A stretch of 64,000 nucleotides of DNA from JABMMZ01 sp044357345. Its GTDB lineage: Bacteria; Bacteroidota; Bacteroidia; NS11-12g; UBA955. A program made the translations under genes and the position numbers. The first letter of the stretch is position 1; every line of letters starts with the position of its first letter. The DNA lies in NCBI GenBank assembly GCA_044357345.1, contig JBIKPR010000005.1:1-64000 (forward strand), given 5' to 3'. Positions 43,401 to 52,282 of the stretch are shown piece after piece. The notes beneath the pieces are model-generated. The model was not told the DNA's origin. It did not search any database and was given only the letters and a program-made list of their open reading frames with translations.

Positions 43401-44501
43401 TTAGATTTTTGATTGCAATACCATGGTATCGTGTACACGTTTTTCAGCCAATTTAATTGCTGCAAGTTGGGTATTGATATTGTCTTCTTCAGATTTGCTG
43501 TAAATATTCAAAACAGTGTTGTAAATATTCTCAGTTTGTGCAAATGCTATTTCTCTAACATAACCATTCCACTCACTGTATACATTGATAAGTCCACCTG
43601 CATTAATCAAGAAATCTGGAGCATAGAAAATGCCTTTATTCTTAATCATATCACCATGGATGGTTTCGTCTTCCAATTGATTGTTTGCAGCACCTGCAAC
43701 AATTTGACACTTTAAACTATTGATATTCGCTTCATTCAATATGGCACCTAATGCACAAGGAGCAAAAATATCAACGTCTTGTGAGAAAATTTCTGTAGGA
43801 GCTACTATGCTCGCACCAAATTTATCAGATGCCACTTTTAAACCAGACTCATAAATATCACTTGCAATGATATGGGCGCCTTCTTTGTGCAACAATTCAA
43901 TTAAATGCAAACCGACTTTGCCTGTTCCTTGAACAGCAATCTTTTTACCACTTAAATTATCACTGCCGTAGGCTTTCTTAGCACTTGCTTTAATACCCAT
44001 GTATACGCCATATGCAGTTACAGGACTTGGATCACCTCCACCACCCATAATCTCAGGCAAACCTACAACGTGATTGGTTTCCATTTTCACGTATTCCATA
44101 TCTTTGGTTGTCGTTCCAACATCTTCTGCTGTTACATATTTTCCGCCCAAATTTTCTACAAATCTTCCAAACTTACGCATCAAATGCTCTGATTTGTCTT
44201 TGCTTGGGTCTCCAATTATAACTGCTTTTGCACCACCTAAATTCAAGCCACTAATCGCAGCCTTATAGGTCATTCCTCTAGAAAGTCTTAAAGCATCGTT
44301 TATAGCTTCTGCTTCACTAGCATATTTCCACATCCTTGTTCCACCTAATCCTGGACCTAAAACAGTGTTGTGAATTGCGATAATCGCTTTTAACCCTGTG
44401 TGGTTGTCCTGACAGATTAAAACTTGTTCATGGTCATAACGGGCAACTTTAGCGAACACGTCAAATTGTGTATCGTTTGTACTGGCTTTTGCTTGAGTCA
44501 T
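43401..44501 (-). CDS. Glu/Leu/Phe/Val dehydrogenase (leucine dehydrogenase type)
   Basis: 366 residues. The N-terminal part has GPGLGGTRMWKYASEAEAIN near 50-69 and the catalytic Lys in GLNLGGAKAVIIGD near 86-99. The C-terminal Rossmann fold has VQGTGKVGLHLIELLHKEGA near 188-207. The length of about 360 and the G-G-G-D-P-S-P-V-T-A-Y-G segment fit leucine/valine dehydrogenase rather than hexameric glutamate dehydrogenase. It deaminates branched-chain amino acids with NAD+, or the reverse. Single gene with its own promoter and terminator. Confidence 0.93.
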   Translation of the reverse strand: MTQAKASTNDTQFDVFAKVARYDHEQVLICQDNHTGLKAIIAIHNTVLGPGLGGTRMWKYASEAEAINDALRLSRGMTYKAAISGLNLGGAKAVIIGDPSKDKSEHLMRKFGRFVENLGGKYVTAEDVGTTTKDMEYVKMETNHVVGLPEIMGGGGDPSPVTAYGVYMGIKASAKKAYGSDNLSGKKIAVQGTGKVGLHLIELLHKEGAHIIASDIYESGLKVASDKFGASIVAPTEIFSQDVDIFAPCALGAILNEANINSLKCQIVAGAANNQLEDETIHGDMIKNKGIFYAPDFLINAGGLINVYSEWNGYVREIAFAQTENIYNTVLNIYSKSEEDNINTQLAAIKLAEKRVHDTMVLQSKI

Positions 44502-44540
44502 TTTTTGTGAATTAATTTAGTGTTTTAAAAATCAAAGGTG

Positions 44541-44548
44541 CAAAGGTA
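44541..44548 (-). promoter_or_regulatory. Bacteroidota -7 element for leucine dehydrogenase
   Basis: TACCTTTG on the minus strand, followed by CACC; it ends 39 bases before the ATG. No -33 TTG at the ideal distance. Confidence 0.45.
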
Positions 44549-44644
44549 ACAAATTATTATCTATAATTTGTGTGTTCAAAGTTTTATTTTGAACTTCAGT
44601 TTTTCTGAGATTTGTTGTATGTAATTGCTTGAGCGCTAAGTTTA

Positions 44645-45613
44645 TTATTTAAAATTTTCAAACTCTGCGGCGGCTCGTTTTATCCGATCATTTATAGCTT
44701 TACCAAGGCCAATTTCAGGGACATTTTGAACCAAAATGCAATCAAAACCAATATTGTCCAACAAACGCATAAAGTGAAACAAATTTTGAGCTGCCTCATT
44801 CAAGTTAGAGCTTAAACTTAAATTCAAAGTATATACATGCTCTGGAATCTTAATGTCACCAAATCCCAAATAGGCAATTTTCTTATTTTTGAGCTTAATT
44901 AAGGTGTTTTCTACATCTTCAATCAAAACAAAAGGAGTCTTTGGGGCGTAATGTTTATCCAATTGACCTGGCGCACTTGGATTACTGCCAGAAGAAATCT
45001 CAATTTTTACAGGCTTTCCAAGGCATTCCTCAATCTCTGATACCGACAGACCACCTAATCTTTTAATGGTCAAAATTTCTTCGCTACAATCAACAATTGT
45101 GCTTTCTAAACCTATAGAACAATCACCTCCATTTAAAATATACGGCACCAATTGGCCTAATTGATTTTCTACATGTTCAGCCTTGGTAGGACTTATATAT
45201 CCAAAAGGATTTGCACTTGGTGCTGCTAGCGGAAAATCCAATTTACCTAGCAATGATAAGGTGAGGGGGTGATTAGGTATTCTAACAGCCACCAAATCAC
45301 TCCCAGAGGTCACTATATCCGGAACCAAATTGTTCTTTTTTAAAAGAATTGTTAGCGGTCCTGGCCAAAATGCTTCCGCCAACTTAAGTGCTTGTGAATT
45401 GAAATCAATCACATATTTTCGAATGGATTCAATATCCGAAAAATGTAGAATCAGTGGATCGAAAAAAGGCCTATTCTTAATTTCGAATATTGAAACAACA
45501 GATTTTTCATTAAGCGCATTGGCTGCTAAACCATATACAGTTTCTGTTGGAATTCCTATAACTTGACCTTCTTTTAAGAGTTTTACAGCCAAATCTAGCT
45601 CACCGCCTATCAT
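44645..45613 (-). CDS. L-threonylcarbamoyladenylate synthase (Sua5/YrdC family)
   Basis: 322 residues: a YrdC domain (1-200) plus a Sua5-type C-terminal domain (about 220-322). Motifs: GQVIGIPTETVYGLAANAL near 15-33, KNRPFFDPLILHF near 46-58, KLDFPLAAPSANPFGYISPT near 128-147 and the SAPGQLDKHYAPKTPF linker near 212-227, which is diagnostic of Sua5. It makes threonylcarbamoyl-AMP for t6A37 of tRNA. It is probably co-transcribed with the response regulator gene just upstream (three-base gap). Confidence 0.94.
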   Translation of the reverse strand: MIGGELDLAVKLLKEGQVIGIPTETVYGLAANALNEKSVVSIFEIKNRPFFDPLILHFSDIESIRKYVIDFNSQALKLAEAFWPGPLTILLKKNNLVPDIVTSGSDLVAVRIPNHPLTLSLLGKLDFPLAAPSANPFGYISPTKAEHVENQLGQLVPYILNGGDCSIGLESTIVDCSEEILTIKRLGGLSVSEIEECLGKPVKIEISSGSNPSAPGQLDKHYAPKTPFVLIEDVENTLIKLKNKKIAYLGFGDIKIPEHVYTLNLSLSSNLNEAAQNLFHFMRLLDNIGFDCILVQNVPEIGLGKAINDRIKRAAAEFENFK

Positions 45614-45616
45614 CGA

Positions 45617-46972
45617 TTAATTGCGTTTAAGACTGTATTTATCTATCTTATTGTAAAGATGACTTCTTTGAATATCTATTTCAACCGCCGTTTTGGCAAC
45701 ATTCCAATTGTTCTTCTTCAACTTGGCTTCCAAAAATATAGTTTCCGCATAATCTTTAAAGTCTTGGAATTTATCAAATTTGTCAATCATTACATTTTGA
45801 GTCTTTGAAACGGGAGTCGATGGATTGCTATAAGCAATTACATCTTCTATAGTGATTTTTGCATCTGATAGAATCACCAAACGTTCAATTACATTTCTTA
45901 ATTCCCTGATGTTACCAGTCCAATCTACATTCTTTAATTCATCTAAAGCACCATGGGCAAATGTTTTCTTCACGCCGTTGTCTTCACATATTTCTTTTAA
46001 AAACTTTTCTGCAATAACCGGTATATCCGAAACGCGTTCGTTCAATGTAGGTACATGGATCATTATTACACTTAGGCGGTGGTATAAATCCATCCTAAAT
46101 TGACTTTTTTCTATTTCTTCAATTAGATTTTTGTTTGTAGCCGCCAATACACGCACATCTACATGTATTGCTTTGTCTCCACCAACTCTTTGCAAAACAC
46201 CTTCTTGAATTACTCTAAGCACTTTTGCTTGTGCCGATAAACTCATATCCCCAATCTCATCTAAAAACAAAGTACCACCATGGGCTTGCTCAAACTTTCC
46301 AATTCTTTGCTTTATAGCGGTTGTAAAGGCCCCTTTTTCATGACCAAAAAGTTCACTTTCAATCAATTCACTTGGAATTGCAGCGCAATTAACCTCAATT
46401 AAAGGCATATTCGCACGGTTGCTTTTCTCATGAATCCACCTAGCAACAAGCTCTTTTCCTGTGCCGTTTTCACCCGTAATTAAAACACGGGCATCTGTTG
46501 GAGCAACTTTCTCAATGGTATCTTTAATCTTTTGAATAGAAGGCGTTTCACCTATGATATCCCTGGTTTTTGAAACTTTTCTGCGCAAAACTTTGGTTTC
46601 TATAACCAAATTGTTTTTTTCAACAGCATTGCGAATGGTAATTAATAATCTGTTTAAATCTGGTGGTTTGGAGATAAAATCATAAGCACCTTTGCGCACA
46701 GCTTCTACTGCAATTTCAATGGTTCCGTGCCCGGAAATTAGAATGAATGGCACCTCTGGGGCAATTTCTGTTGCTTTGGTCATAACCTCGAGACCGTCCA
46801 TCCCGGGCATTTTTATATCACATAAAACAACATCATAGTCGTTTTCGTTTAGCATTTCCAAACCCTTTTTGCCGTTTTCTACAATATCTACTTGATATTG
46901 CTCTGCGGTTAAAATATTCTGTAAGGCATCTCTTATTGGTTTTTCGTCGTCAATTACTAGTATTTTTGGCAT
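45617..46972 (-). CDS. Sigma-54-dependent response regulator (NtrC family)
   Basis: 451 residues from the ATG at 46972; a longer frame to 46990 overlaps a likely promoter. Receiver domain with phospho-acceptor D52 (VVLCDIKMPGMDG); AAA+ domain with Walker A GENGTGKE at 167-174 and LFLDEIGDM Walker B; C-terminal Fis-like HTH (VAKTAVEIDIQRSHLYNKID). The sigma-54 contact loop reads GAFTTA (214-219) instead of the standard GAFTGA. No partner histidine kinase gene lies in the window. It activates sigma-54 promoters; targets unknown. Confidence 0.94.
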   Translation of the reverse strand: MPKILVIDDEKPIRDALQNILTAEQYQVDIVENGKKGLEMLNENDYDVVLCDIKMPGMDGLEVMTKATEIAPEVPFILISGHGTIEIAVEAVRKGAYDFISKPPDLNRLLITIRNAVEKNNLVIETKVLRRKVSKTRDIIGETPSIQKIKDTIEKVAPTDARVLITGENGTGKELVARWIHEKSNRANMPLIEVNCAAIPSELIESELFGHEKGAFTTAIKQRIGKFEQAHGGTLFLDEIGDMSLSAQAKVLRVIQEGVLQRVGGDKAIHVDVRVLAATNKNLIEEIEKSQFRMDLYHRLSVIMIHVPTLNERVSDIPVIAEKFLKEICEDNGVKKTFAHGALDELKNVDWTGNIRELRNVIERLVILSDAKITIEDVIAYSNPSTPVSKTQNVMIDKFDKFQDFKDYAETIFLEAKLKKNNWNVAKTAVEIDIQRSHLYNKIDKYSLKRN

Positions 46973-46987
46973 ATTAAATAGTGTATT

Positions 46988-46995
46988 CAAAATTA
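46988..46995 (-). promoter_or_regulatory. Bacteroidota -7 element for the NtrC-family regulator
   Basis: TAATTTTG on the minus strand, 15 bases ahead of the ATG at 46972. It overlaps the alternative upstream start at 46990, arguing against that start. Confidence 0.4.
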
Positions 46996-47037
46996 TACAA
47001 TATTATGCTATGTGAAATAAACAAGTTTTAGACAGAA

Positions 47038-49179
47038 CTACCGAATCAATTCGACCACACCATTATATGATCTAAGTAAATTGGTTTTTGAATTCGTGAA
47101 TTCAAACAGATAGTAGTATGTGCCTGAGGGACATGGGTTTGTGATTTCGTTGTTAAAACCACCATTCCAATAGGCATCAGTAGGGTAATTAAAAGAATAA
47201 ACTAAAACACCCCAACGGTTATATATCTTACCAATTAACTGATCAAACCCGGTGAATTTAGTCTCAAACAAATCGTTGATGTTGTCGTTTGCCGTCGAGT
47301 TAATATTGCTTGGCGTAAAAACATTTGGAATTATAATTGAATTCGTATCGCAATTAATAAACCTCACATCCATTGTATCGGAGTATGAACATTGGTTGGA
47401 ATCCGTTAACCTTAGCCATACTTTTTGGGCATTGTTTACCACCACGATGTTTAAATTGCTTCCATTGCTCCATAAAAACCTGGTTTTAGGTTCAACAACT
47501 GGTGAAACTCGAAAAAAGTCACCGAAACACAATACAGTGTCATTGCCTAATTTAAAATAAGGACGTTTCTGAACAATTATTGATTTGCTAAAAGTATCAT
47601 TCAAACAACCTACATTATTGGGGTATTGAACACTTAATTTGAGCTGATATACACCGGTTTTAGGATATTGTTTGTTTACAGAATCTCCCACTTGAAATGT
47701 ACCATCTCCAAAACTCCATTTGAATTGCGCAAATGAATCTGATTTAGCTCTAAACTTAAATACATTAAATGAATCGCAGGTTACGCTTTGTTTGGCATCA
47801 ATTAAAAGCTGGGTTTGAGTGTTTTCAAAACTAGACCCTATTTCACTGGCGTAGCTTTCATCCATTCCAAACGCATACATATAGGCTATAAAACCAATTT
47901 CGGAACTTATTCTGTATTTAAGTGTTGGATTAAGTTTCACACTTCCTACAGCATTTTGACAAGAATTTTTAAATCTACTCGTGTCGATTGGATTTCCATT
48001 GATGCGCAGTTTGTATAAACTTCCAATAGGTGCGGTTATGCCTACATAAAAATCTGCGGGAAAACTTGGGTTTTGCGAAATTTTGGATGTGACTGGAAAA
48101 CTAAATCCAGTGCTGGTAGTGGTTTGATTGTTTGGAATTACATTCATCAAACTTGGATTTCCTAATCTGTCAACTTGTCCATTACATTCGCCACTTTTCA
48201 TCAACTCTACCACTGAAACCAATTTATCCGATTCTATACAAACCGCAATGTTCGTTTTTTGGTTGTATTGATATACTTCACCTCTGTTGAGATTTATTGT
48301 GAATACACCATCTATTTTAATATTGGTGTTATTTTCTGTGGCAACAACTTGATAAACATAGCCGCCATCAATGGTTTCGTAGGGAAGGGTGGTGAAAGAT
48401 TTTCCTAAAAACTGAACGGGTCTTGTTTGGTTGTATAAGTGGTCGCAACCCCTGCAATTTGGAGTTGAATAGTCTACATATGAGCATTTTGCGCCTTCAA
48501 AAACAGCAAAACGCTTACAAGCATTGCTGTTCCAAATATGTGTGCCAGCAAAAGATTGACTATCTAGGGCTTGCTCATAATAAACTTGTCCTTTTCTAAG
48601 CCAAATACCGAAAGGTGTGTTTTTTACCAAATTGTATTTTGAATCTGCACTTGGCATGACATTGATGTAACAGCTGTCATCAATTGCTACAACTGAAAAC
48701 AAACTATTGTTCTCTTTTCCCAATGATTCATCACCCCTATAGGTATTCACATAATAATCAGGATTGCCAGGAATTTTTTCTGATGGCGTAATTGCTGAAA
48801 TGTCACTGCTGTTTTGAACATTGTTCATTGCATACAAAGCAAAAGGGTTGTTTTGTTTTGTTCGAATTAAAATGCTTTTGTTGGGACCAAATAGGAATGC
48901 ATTTGGGGAACTAAATTTGGTATAACTAATTATGGTATCATAGTTTTTATAAATAGCAATTTCAAAAATTGAATTGGCCACTGAAATTCTTACAGTGTCA
49001 GGCAGTTTCGTTAATGAAACTACAAACGATACCTTATCTAAACTCCCATAATTTTCTAAGAAAGTAAAACGAAACTCTTTTCCGTAATTGTTATTTTGGT
49101 TTTGAGCTTCTGTTCTATTTGTGCTTGTGAAAAATAAAAAAGTTAGGAATAGGAGGGAAATTGATGGCAAAAAGCGCAT
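47038..49179 (-). CDS. T9SS type B protein with IgGFc-binding-like N-terminal region
   Basis: 713 residues from the ATG at 49179. Signal peptide MRFLPSISLLFLTFLFFTST. Residues about 130-400 resemble the IgGFc-binding N-terminal region found in Bacteroidota (SLFSVVAIDDSCYINVMPS; VYQVVATENNTNIKIDG; SVVELMKSGECNG). A PKD domain follows near 480-540 (FKWSFGDGTFQVGD). The last 85 residues are a type B sorting domain (IIIPNVFTPSNINSTANDNI; YNRWGVLVYSF; CPSGTYYYLFEF). It is exported by T9SS to the cell surface, probably for adhesion. Ligand unknown. Confidence 0.85.
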   Translation of the reverse strand: MRFLPSISLLFLTFLFFTSTNRTEAQNQNNNYGKEFRFTFLENYGSLDKVSFVVSLTKLPDTVRISVANSIFEIAIYKNYDTIISYTKFSSPNAFLFGPNKSILIRTKQNNPFALYAMNNVQNSSDISAITPSEKIPGNPDYYVNTYRGDESLGKENNSLFSVVAIDDSCYINVMPSADSKYNLVKNTPFGIWLRKGQVYYEQALDSQSFAGTHIWNSNACKRFAVFEGAKCSYVDYSTPNCRGCDHLYNQTRPVQFLGKSFTTLPYETIDGGYVYQVVATENNTNIKIDGVFTINLNRGEVYQYNQKTNIAVCIESDKLVSVVELMKSGECNGQVDRLGNPSLMNVIPNNQTTTSTGFSFPVTSKISQNPSFPADFYVGITAPIGSLYKLRINGNPIDTSRFKNSCQNAVGSVKLNPTLKYRISSEIGFIAYMYAFGMDESYASEIGSSFENTQTQLLIDAKQSVTCDSFNVFKFRAKSDSFAQFKWSFGDGTFQVGDSVNKQYPKTGVYQLKLSVQYPNNVGCLNDTFSKSIIVQKRPYFKLGNDTVLCFGDFFRVSPVVEPKTRFLWSNGSNLNIVVVNNAQKVWLRLTDSNQCSYSDTMDVRFINCDTNSIIIPNVFTPSNINSTANDNINDLFETKFTGFDQLIGKIYNRWGVLVYSFNYPTDAYWNGGFNNEITNPCPSGTYYYLFEFTNSKTNLLRSYNGVVELIR

Positions 49180-49188
49180 GTATTTGTG

Positions 49189-49196
49189 CAAATATA
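49189..49196 (-). promoter_or_regulatory. Bacteroidota -7 element for the T9SS type B gene
   Basis: TATATTTG on the minus strand, ending ten bases before the ATG at 49179. A TTG lies 14 bases upstream, shorter than ideal. Confidence 0.45.
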
Positions 49197-49265
49197 TTTT
49201 TTTCTTTTATCAAGTAAATCTCTACTTTTGACGACATTTCTGTGGATAAGGTTGCCCCTGTCCAC

Positions 49266-49273
49266 TATTTTTG
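49266..49273 (+). promoter_or_regulatory. Candidate -7 element for the M16 protease gene
   Basis: TATTTTTG, 27 bases ahead of the ATG at 49301. A second candidate, TACTTTTG, lies at 49223-49230. Neither has a well-spaced TTG. Confidence 0.35.
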
Positions 49274-49300
49274 TACAATAATTATTCCAAAATTTATAAA

Positions 49301-52153
49301 ATGAAAAAATTGTATTATTTTTCGATTGCTTTAGCCCTGTTATTATCCCGGGATCTAAGTGCACAAACCGCTACCTTAATCAAAAAGGTAGAAGCCCAAT
49401 CAGGCAAATTAATGATTCCTTATGAGAAGTACCGTTTGCCTAATGGTTTAACCGTTATTATCAATGAAGATCATAGTGATCCAATTGTGCATGTTGAAGT
49501 AACTTACCACGTTGGTTCAAACCGTGAAACAATGAAAAGAACGGGTTTTGCACACTTTTTTGAGCATATGATGTTCCAAGGTTCTCAAAACGTAGCAGAT
49601 GAAGAACATTTTAAAATAGTACAAGGCTCAGGTGGCGAAATGAATGGAACAACCAACAGAGATAGAACCAATTATTTCGAAACTGTTCCTAGCAATATGC
49701 TTGAAACTGCCTTGTGGTTAGAAGCTGATAGAATGGGTTTCTTGCTTCCAGCTTTTACCAATAAGAAATTTGAAAACCAAAGAAAAACGGTTAAAAACGA
49801 AAAAGACCAAAGATATGCGGATGGTTATGGTATGATGCCAGAAGTAAAAGACCAAATGTTATACCCTTATGGTCATCCATACAGCTGGCAAACCATCGGT
49901 TATGTTGACGACTTGAATGACGCTGACTCAACTGATTTGAAAAGCTTCTTCCTAAAATGGTATGGTCCTAACAATGCCATATTAGTTATTTCGGGCGATG
50001 TAAACACAAAAGAAGCATTGGCTTTGGTAGAAAAGTACTTTGGTGCGATCAATAGAGGTCCAGAAGTTTCTCCTCTAATGAAGACTCCAATCGTTTTAGA
50101 AGAACAAAAAATCAAATCTATTACAAGTAAGGTTTTTGCGCCTTTAGCAACCATTAATTACCCGAGCGTTCCAACTTTCCACAAAGATGAACCAGCTTTA
50201 GATATGTTGGCTCAACTATTAGGAAACGGTAAAAATTCAGTTTTGTATAAAAACTTTATCGACAATGATATGGCACTGCAAGCTAATTGCTTTAACAGTT
50301 CTTTTGAAGTAGCTGGTGAATTTAGTTTTATCCTTGTTACATATCCTGAGAAATTCGGTGGTCTTAACGAGAAAGACATGAGAGATTATCTTGCCAAAGC
50401 TTTATTGGAATTCGAAACCAATGGATTTACAGATGCTGAATTAAACAGAATTAAGCAAGAAATGGTTGCTGGTTATTATGGTGTAAGTGAAACTGTTGCT
50501 TCGAAAGCATCTGTTTTAACTCAGTATGAAATGTTAACCAATGGCAATATGACCTTGGATAAAGACTTGGATAGATACAGAAATGTGACCAAGGAAGACA
50601 TCATGAGAGTATACAACACCTATATTAAAGGTAAAAACTATGCTTGCTTGCACATCGTTCCAGATCCTCGCGCTGAAGCTGATCCTAATTTCAGAGTTGA
50701 CGCTTACACAAGTGAGAATCCTTACAAAAATGAAACACCTGACAAATCAGCCTATTCCAATTTAGTATACAAAGCAAATGTTGATGTTGCTGGCTTTGAT
50801 AGAAACAAAAAACCTACTGTAGCTGCGGCAAAACCTGCAATAGTTCCTGAATTCTTTAAAGCAAGTTTTGATAATGGAATTAAAATCATTGGAACTAAAA
50901 ACAACGAATCTCCAATTGTTTATTTGAGTATGAACATCAGAGGTGCTCACTTATTTGAAACTGGTAAAATTAAGAACGGTACAGCTGCAATGCTTGCAAG
51001 TTTAATGAATGAAGGGACTACGACCAAAACTGCTTTAGAAGTTGAGAATAAACTTAAAGCTTTGGGAAGCAACATTTCATTTGGTGCAAGCGGTCAAAGT
51101 TTCACCTGCATGGTTTCTTGTTTTAAAGACTCAATGAAACAAACCATGGCTCTTTTAGAAGACATGTTCTACAACCCTGCTTACGCAGAAAAGGAATTTA
51201 AAACCAACAAAAAAGCAATTTTAGGTTCTATAGCTAACGATAACTTTACACCGTCAAGTTTCGGTTCTAAGAATTTCAGACATTTATTGTTTGGTATCGA
51301 AAATCCAATCGGAACTACTTCATTGAGTGAATATTCGGTGGCTAATAAAATCACCATTGAAGATTTGAAAAACTTCAAAGAAAATTTCCTTTCGCCTAAT
51401 TTAACCAGTATTTCTTTTGTGGGTGACTTAGACGAAGCTGTTGTATTGGAAAACCTTGCTTTCTTGAAAAAATGGCAAAGCAAAAACTTAAGCTTACCAA
51501 CTTTCAACAATTTCCCAGCAAGCACCAAAACTCAAATATATATGGTGAATCAAGACAATGCACCGCAAACAACTATTATGATTGGTTACAGAACCATTCC
51601 TTATGATATTGATGGTGATTTTTATAAAGCCAACATCATGAACTTTGCATTGGGTGGCGCATTTAATTCACGTTTAAACCTTAACTTAAGAGAAGATAAA
51701 GGTTGGACCTATGGAATTCGCTCTGGCTTCGGTTCATCAGGTTATGGATACCCTGGCACATTCACTATTAGTGCTGGTATTAATGCTAGTGCAACTGATA
51801 GTGCTATAAATGAGATATTTTTAGAATTGAAAAAATATGTTACTTCTGGAATTAGTGATGAAGAGCTTGATTTTACTAAAAAATCATTGTTAGGCGGAGA
51901 AGCATTGGATTATGAAAGTGCGTTTGCTAAACTTGGTTTCTTAACCCAAATCATCCAATTGGATTTAGACCGTAACTTCAATGCAAAACGTTCTGAAATT
52001 ATCAAGAATTTAACAAAAGATGATGTTAATGCTATCGCCAAGAAATACATACAACTAGATAATTTAGTTATCTTGTGCGTAGGAGATGATGTAAAAATTA
52101 AAGAAAAATTAGAGTCACTTGGCTTAGGCAAAGTGAAGGTAATTAAGATGTAA
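49301..52153 (+). CDS. M16-family zinc metalloprotease, two-domain
   Basis: 950 residues from the ATG at 49301 (signal peptide KKLYYFSIALALLLSRDLSA); a frame to 49271 adds ten residues before the signal. The N-terminal M16 domain has the inverted zinc motif H85-F-F-E88-H89 in GFAHFFEHMMFQG and the downstream Glu in VKNEKDQRYADGYG. The second half (about 500-950) is the inactive-type M16 domain without HXXEH but with LNLNLREDKGWTYGIRSGFG, the substrate-binding region. It is a periplasmic or outer-membrane peptide-degrading enzyme. It ends at an intrinsic terminator. Confidence 0.94.
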   Translation: MKKLYYFSIALALLLSRDLSAQTATLIKKVEAQSGKLMIPYEKYRLPNGLTVIINEDHSDPIVHVEVTYHVGSNRETMKRTGFAHFFEHMMFQGSQNVADEEHFKIVQGSGGEMNGTTNRDRTNYFETVPSNMLETALWLEADRMGFLLPAFTNKKFENQRKTVKNEKDQRYADGYGMMPEVKDQMLYPYGHPYSWQTIGYVDDLNDADSTDLKSFFLKWYGPNNAILVISGDVNTKEALALVEKYFGAINRGPEVSPLMKTPIVLEEQKIKSITSKVFAPLATINYPSVPTFHKDEPALDMLAQLLGNGKNSVLYKNFIDNDMALQANCFNSSFEVAGEFSFILVTYPEKFGGLNEKDMRDYLAKALLEFETNGFTDAELNRIKQEMVAGYYGVSETVASKASVLTQYEMLTNGNMTLDKDLDRYRNVTKEDIMRVYNTYIKGKNYACLHIVPDPRAEADPNFRVDAYTSENPYKNETPDKSAYSNLVYKANVDVAGFDRNKKPTVAAAKPAIVPEFFKASFDNGIKIIGTKNNESPIVYLSMNIRGAHLFETGKIKNGTAAMLASLMNEGTTTKTALEVENKLKALGSNISFGASGQSFTCMVSCFKDSMKQTMALLEDMFYNPAYAEKEFKTNKKAILGSIANDNFTPSSFGSKNFRHLLFGIENPIGTTSLSEYSVANKITIEDLKNFKENFLSPNLTSISFVGDLDEAVVLENLAFLKKWQSKNLSLPTFNNFPASTKTQIYMVNQDNAPQTTIMIGYRTIPYDIDGDFYKANIMNFALGGAFNSRLNLNLREDKGWTYGIRSGFGSSGYGYPGTFTISAGINASATDSAINEIFLELKKYVTSGISDEELDFTKKSLLGGEALDYESAFAKLGFLTQIIQLDLDRNFNAKRSEIIKNLTKDDVNAIAKKYIQLDNLVILCVGDDVKIKEKLESLGLGKVKVIKM

Positions 52154-52174
52154 TTTTTTATAAACTTTATTTAT

Positions 52175-52203
52175 AAAAGCCTCAGAAGTTCTGAGGCTTT
52201 TTT
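52175..52203 (+). terminator. Intrinsic terminator after the M16 protease gene
   Basis: AAAAGCCTCAG (52175-52185), loop AAGTT, CTGAGGCTTTT (52191-52201), then T's. An 11-bp perfect stem. Confidence 0.9.
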
Positions 52204-52282
52204 GTTGGTATATTGTGGAATGTAATTTAAAAATTACCCCAAAAAAAAGTTATCTTGCACTGTTTTTAGAAATCAAACATTT

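Noticed and set aside
49815..50154. Antisense frames inside the M16 protease, gyrA and nadE genes
   Set aside because: They lie wholly within strong coding genes on the other strand, with no promoter or domain content.
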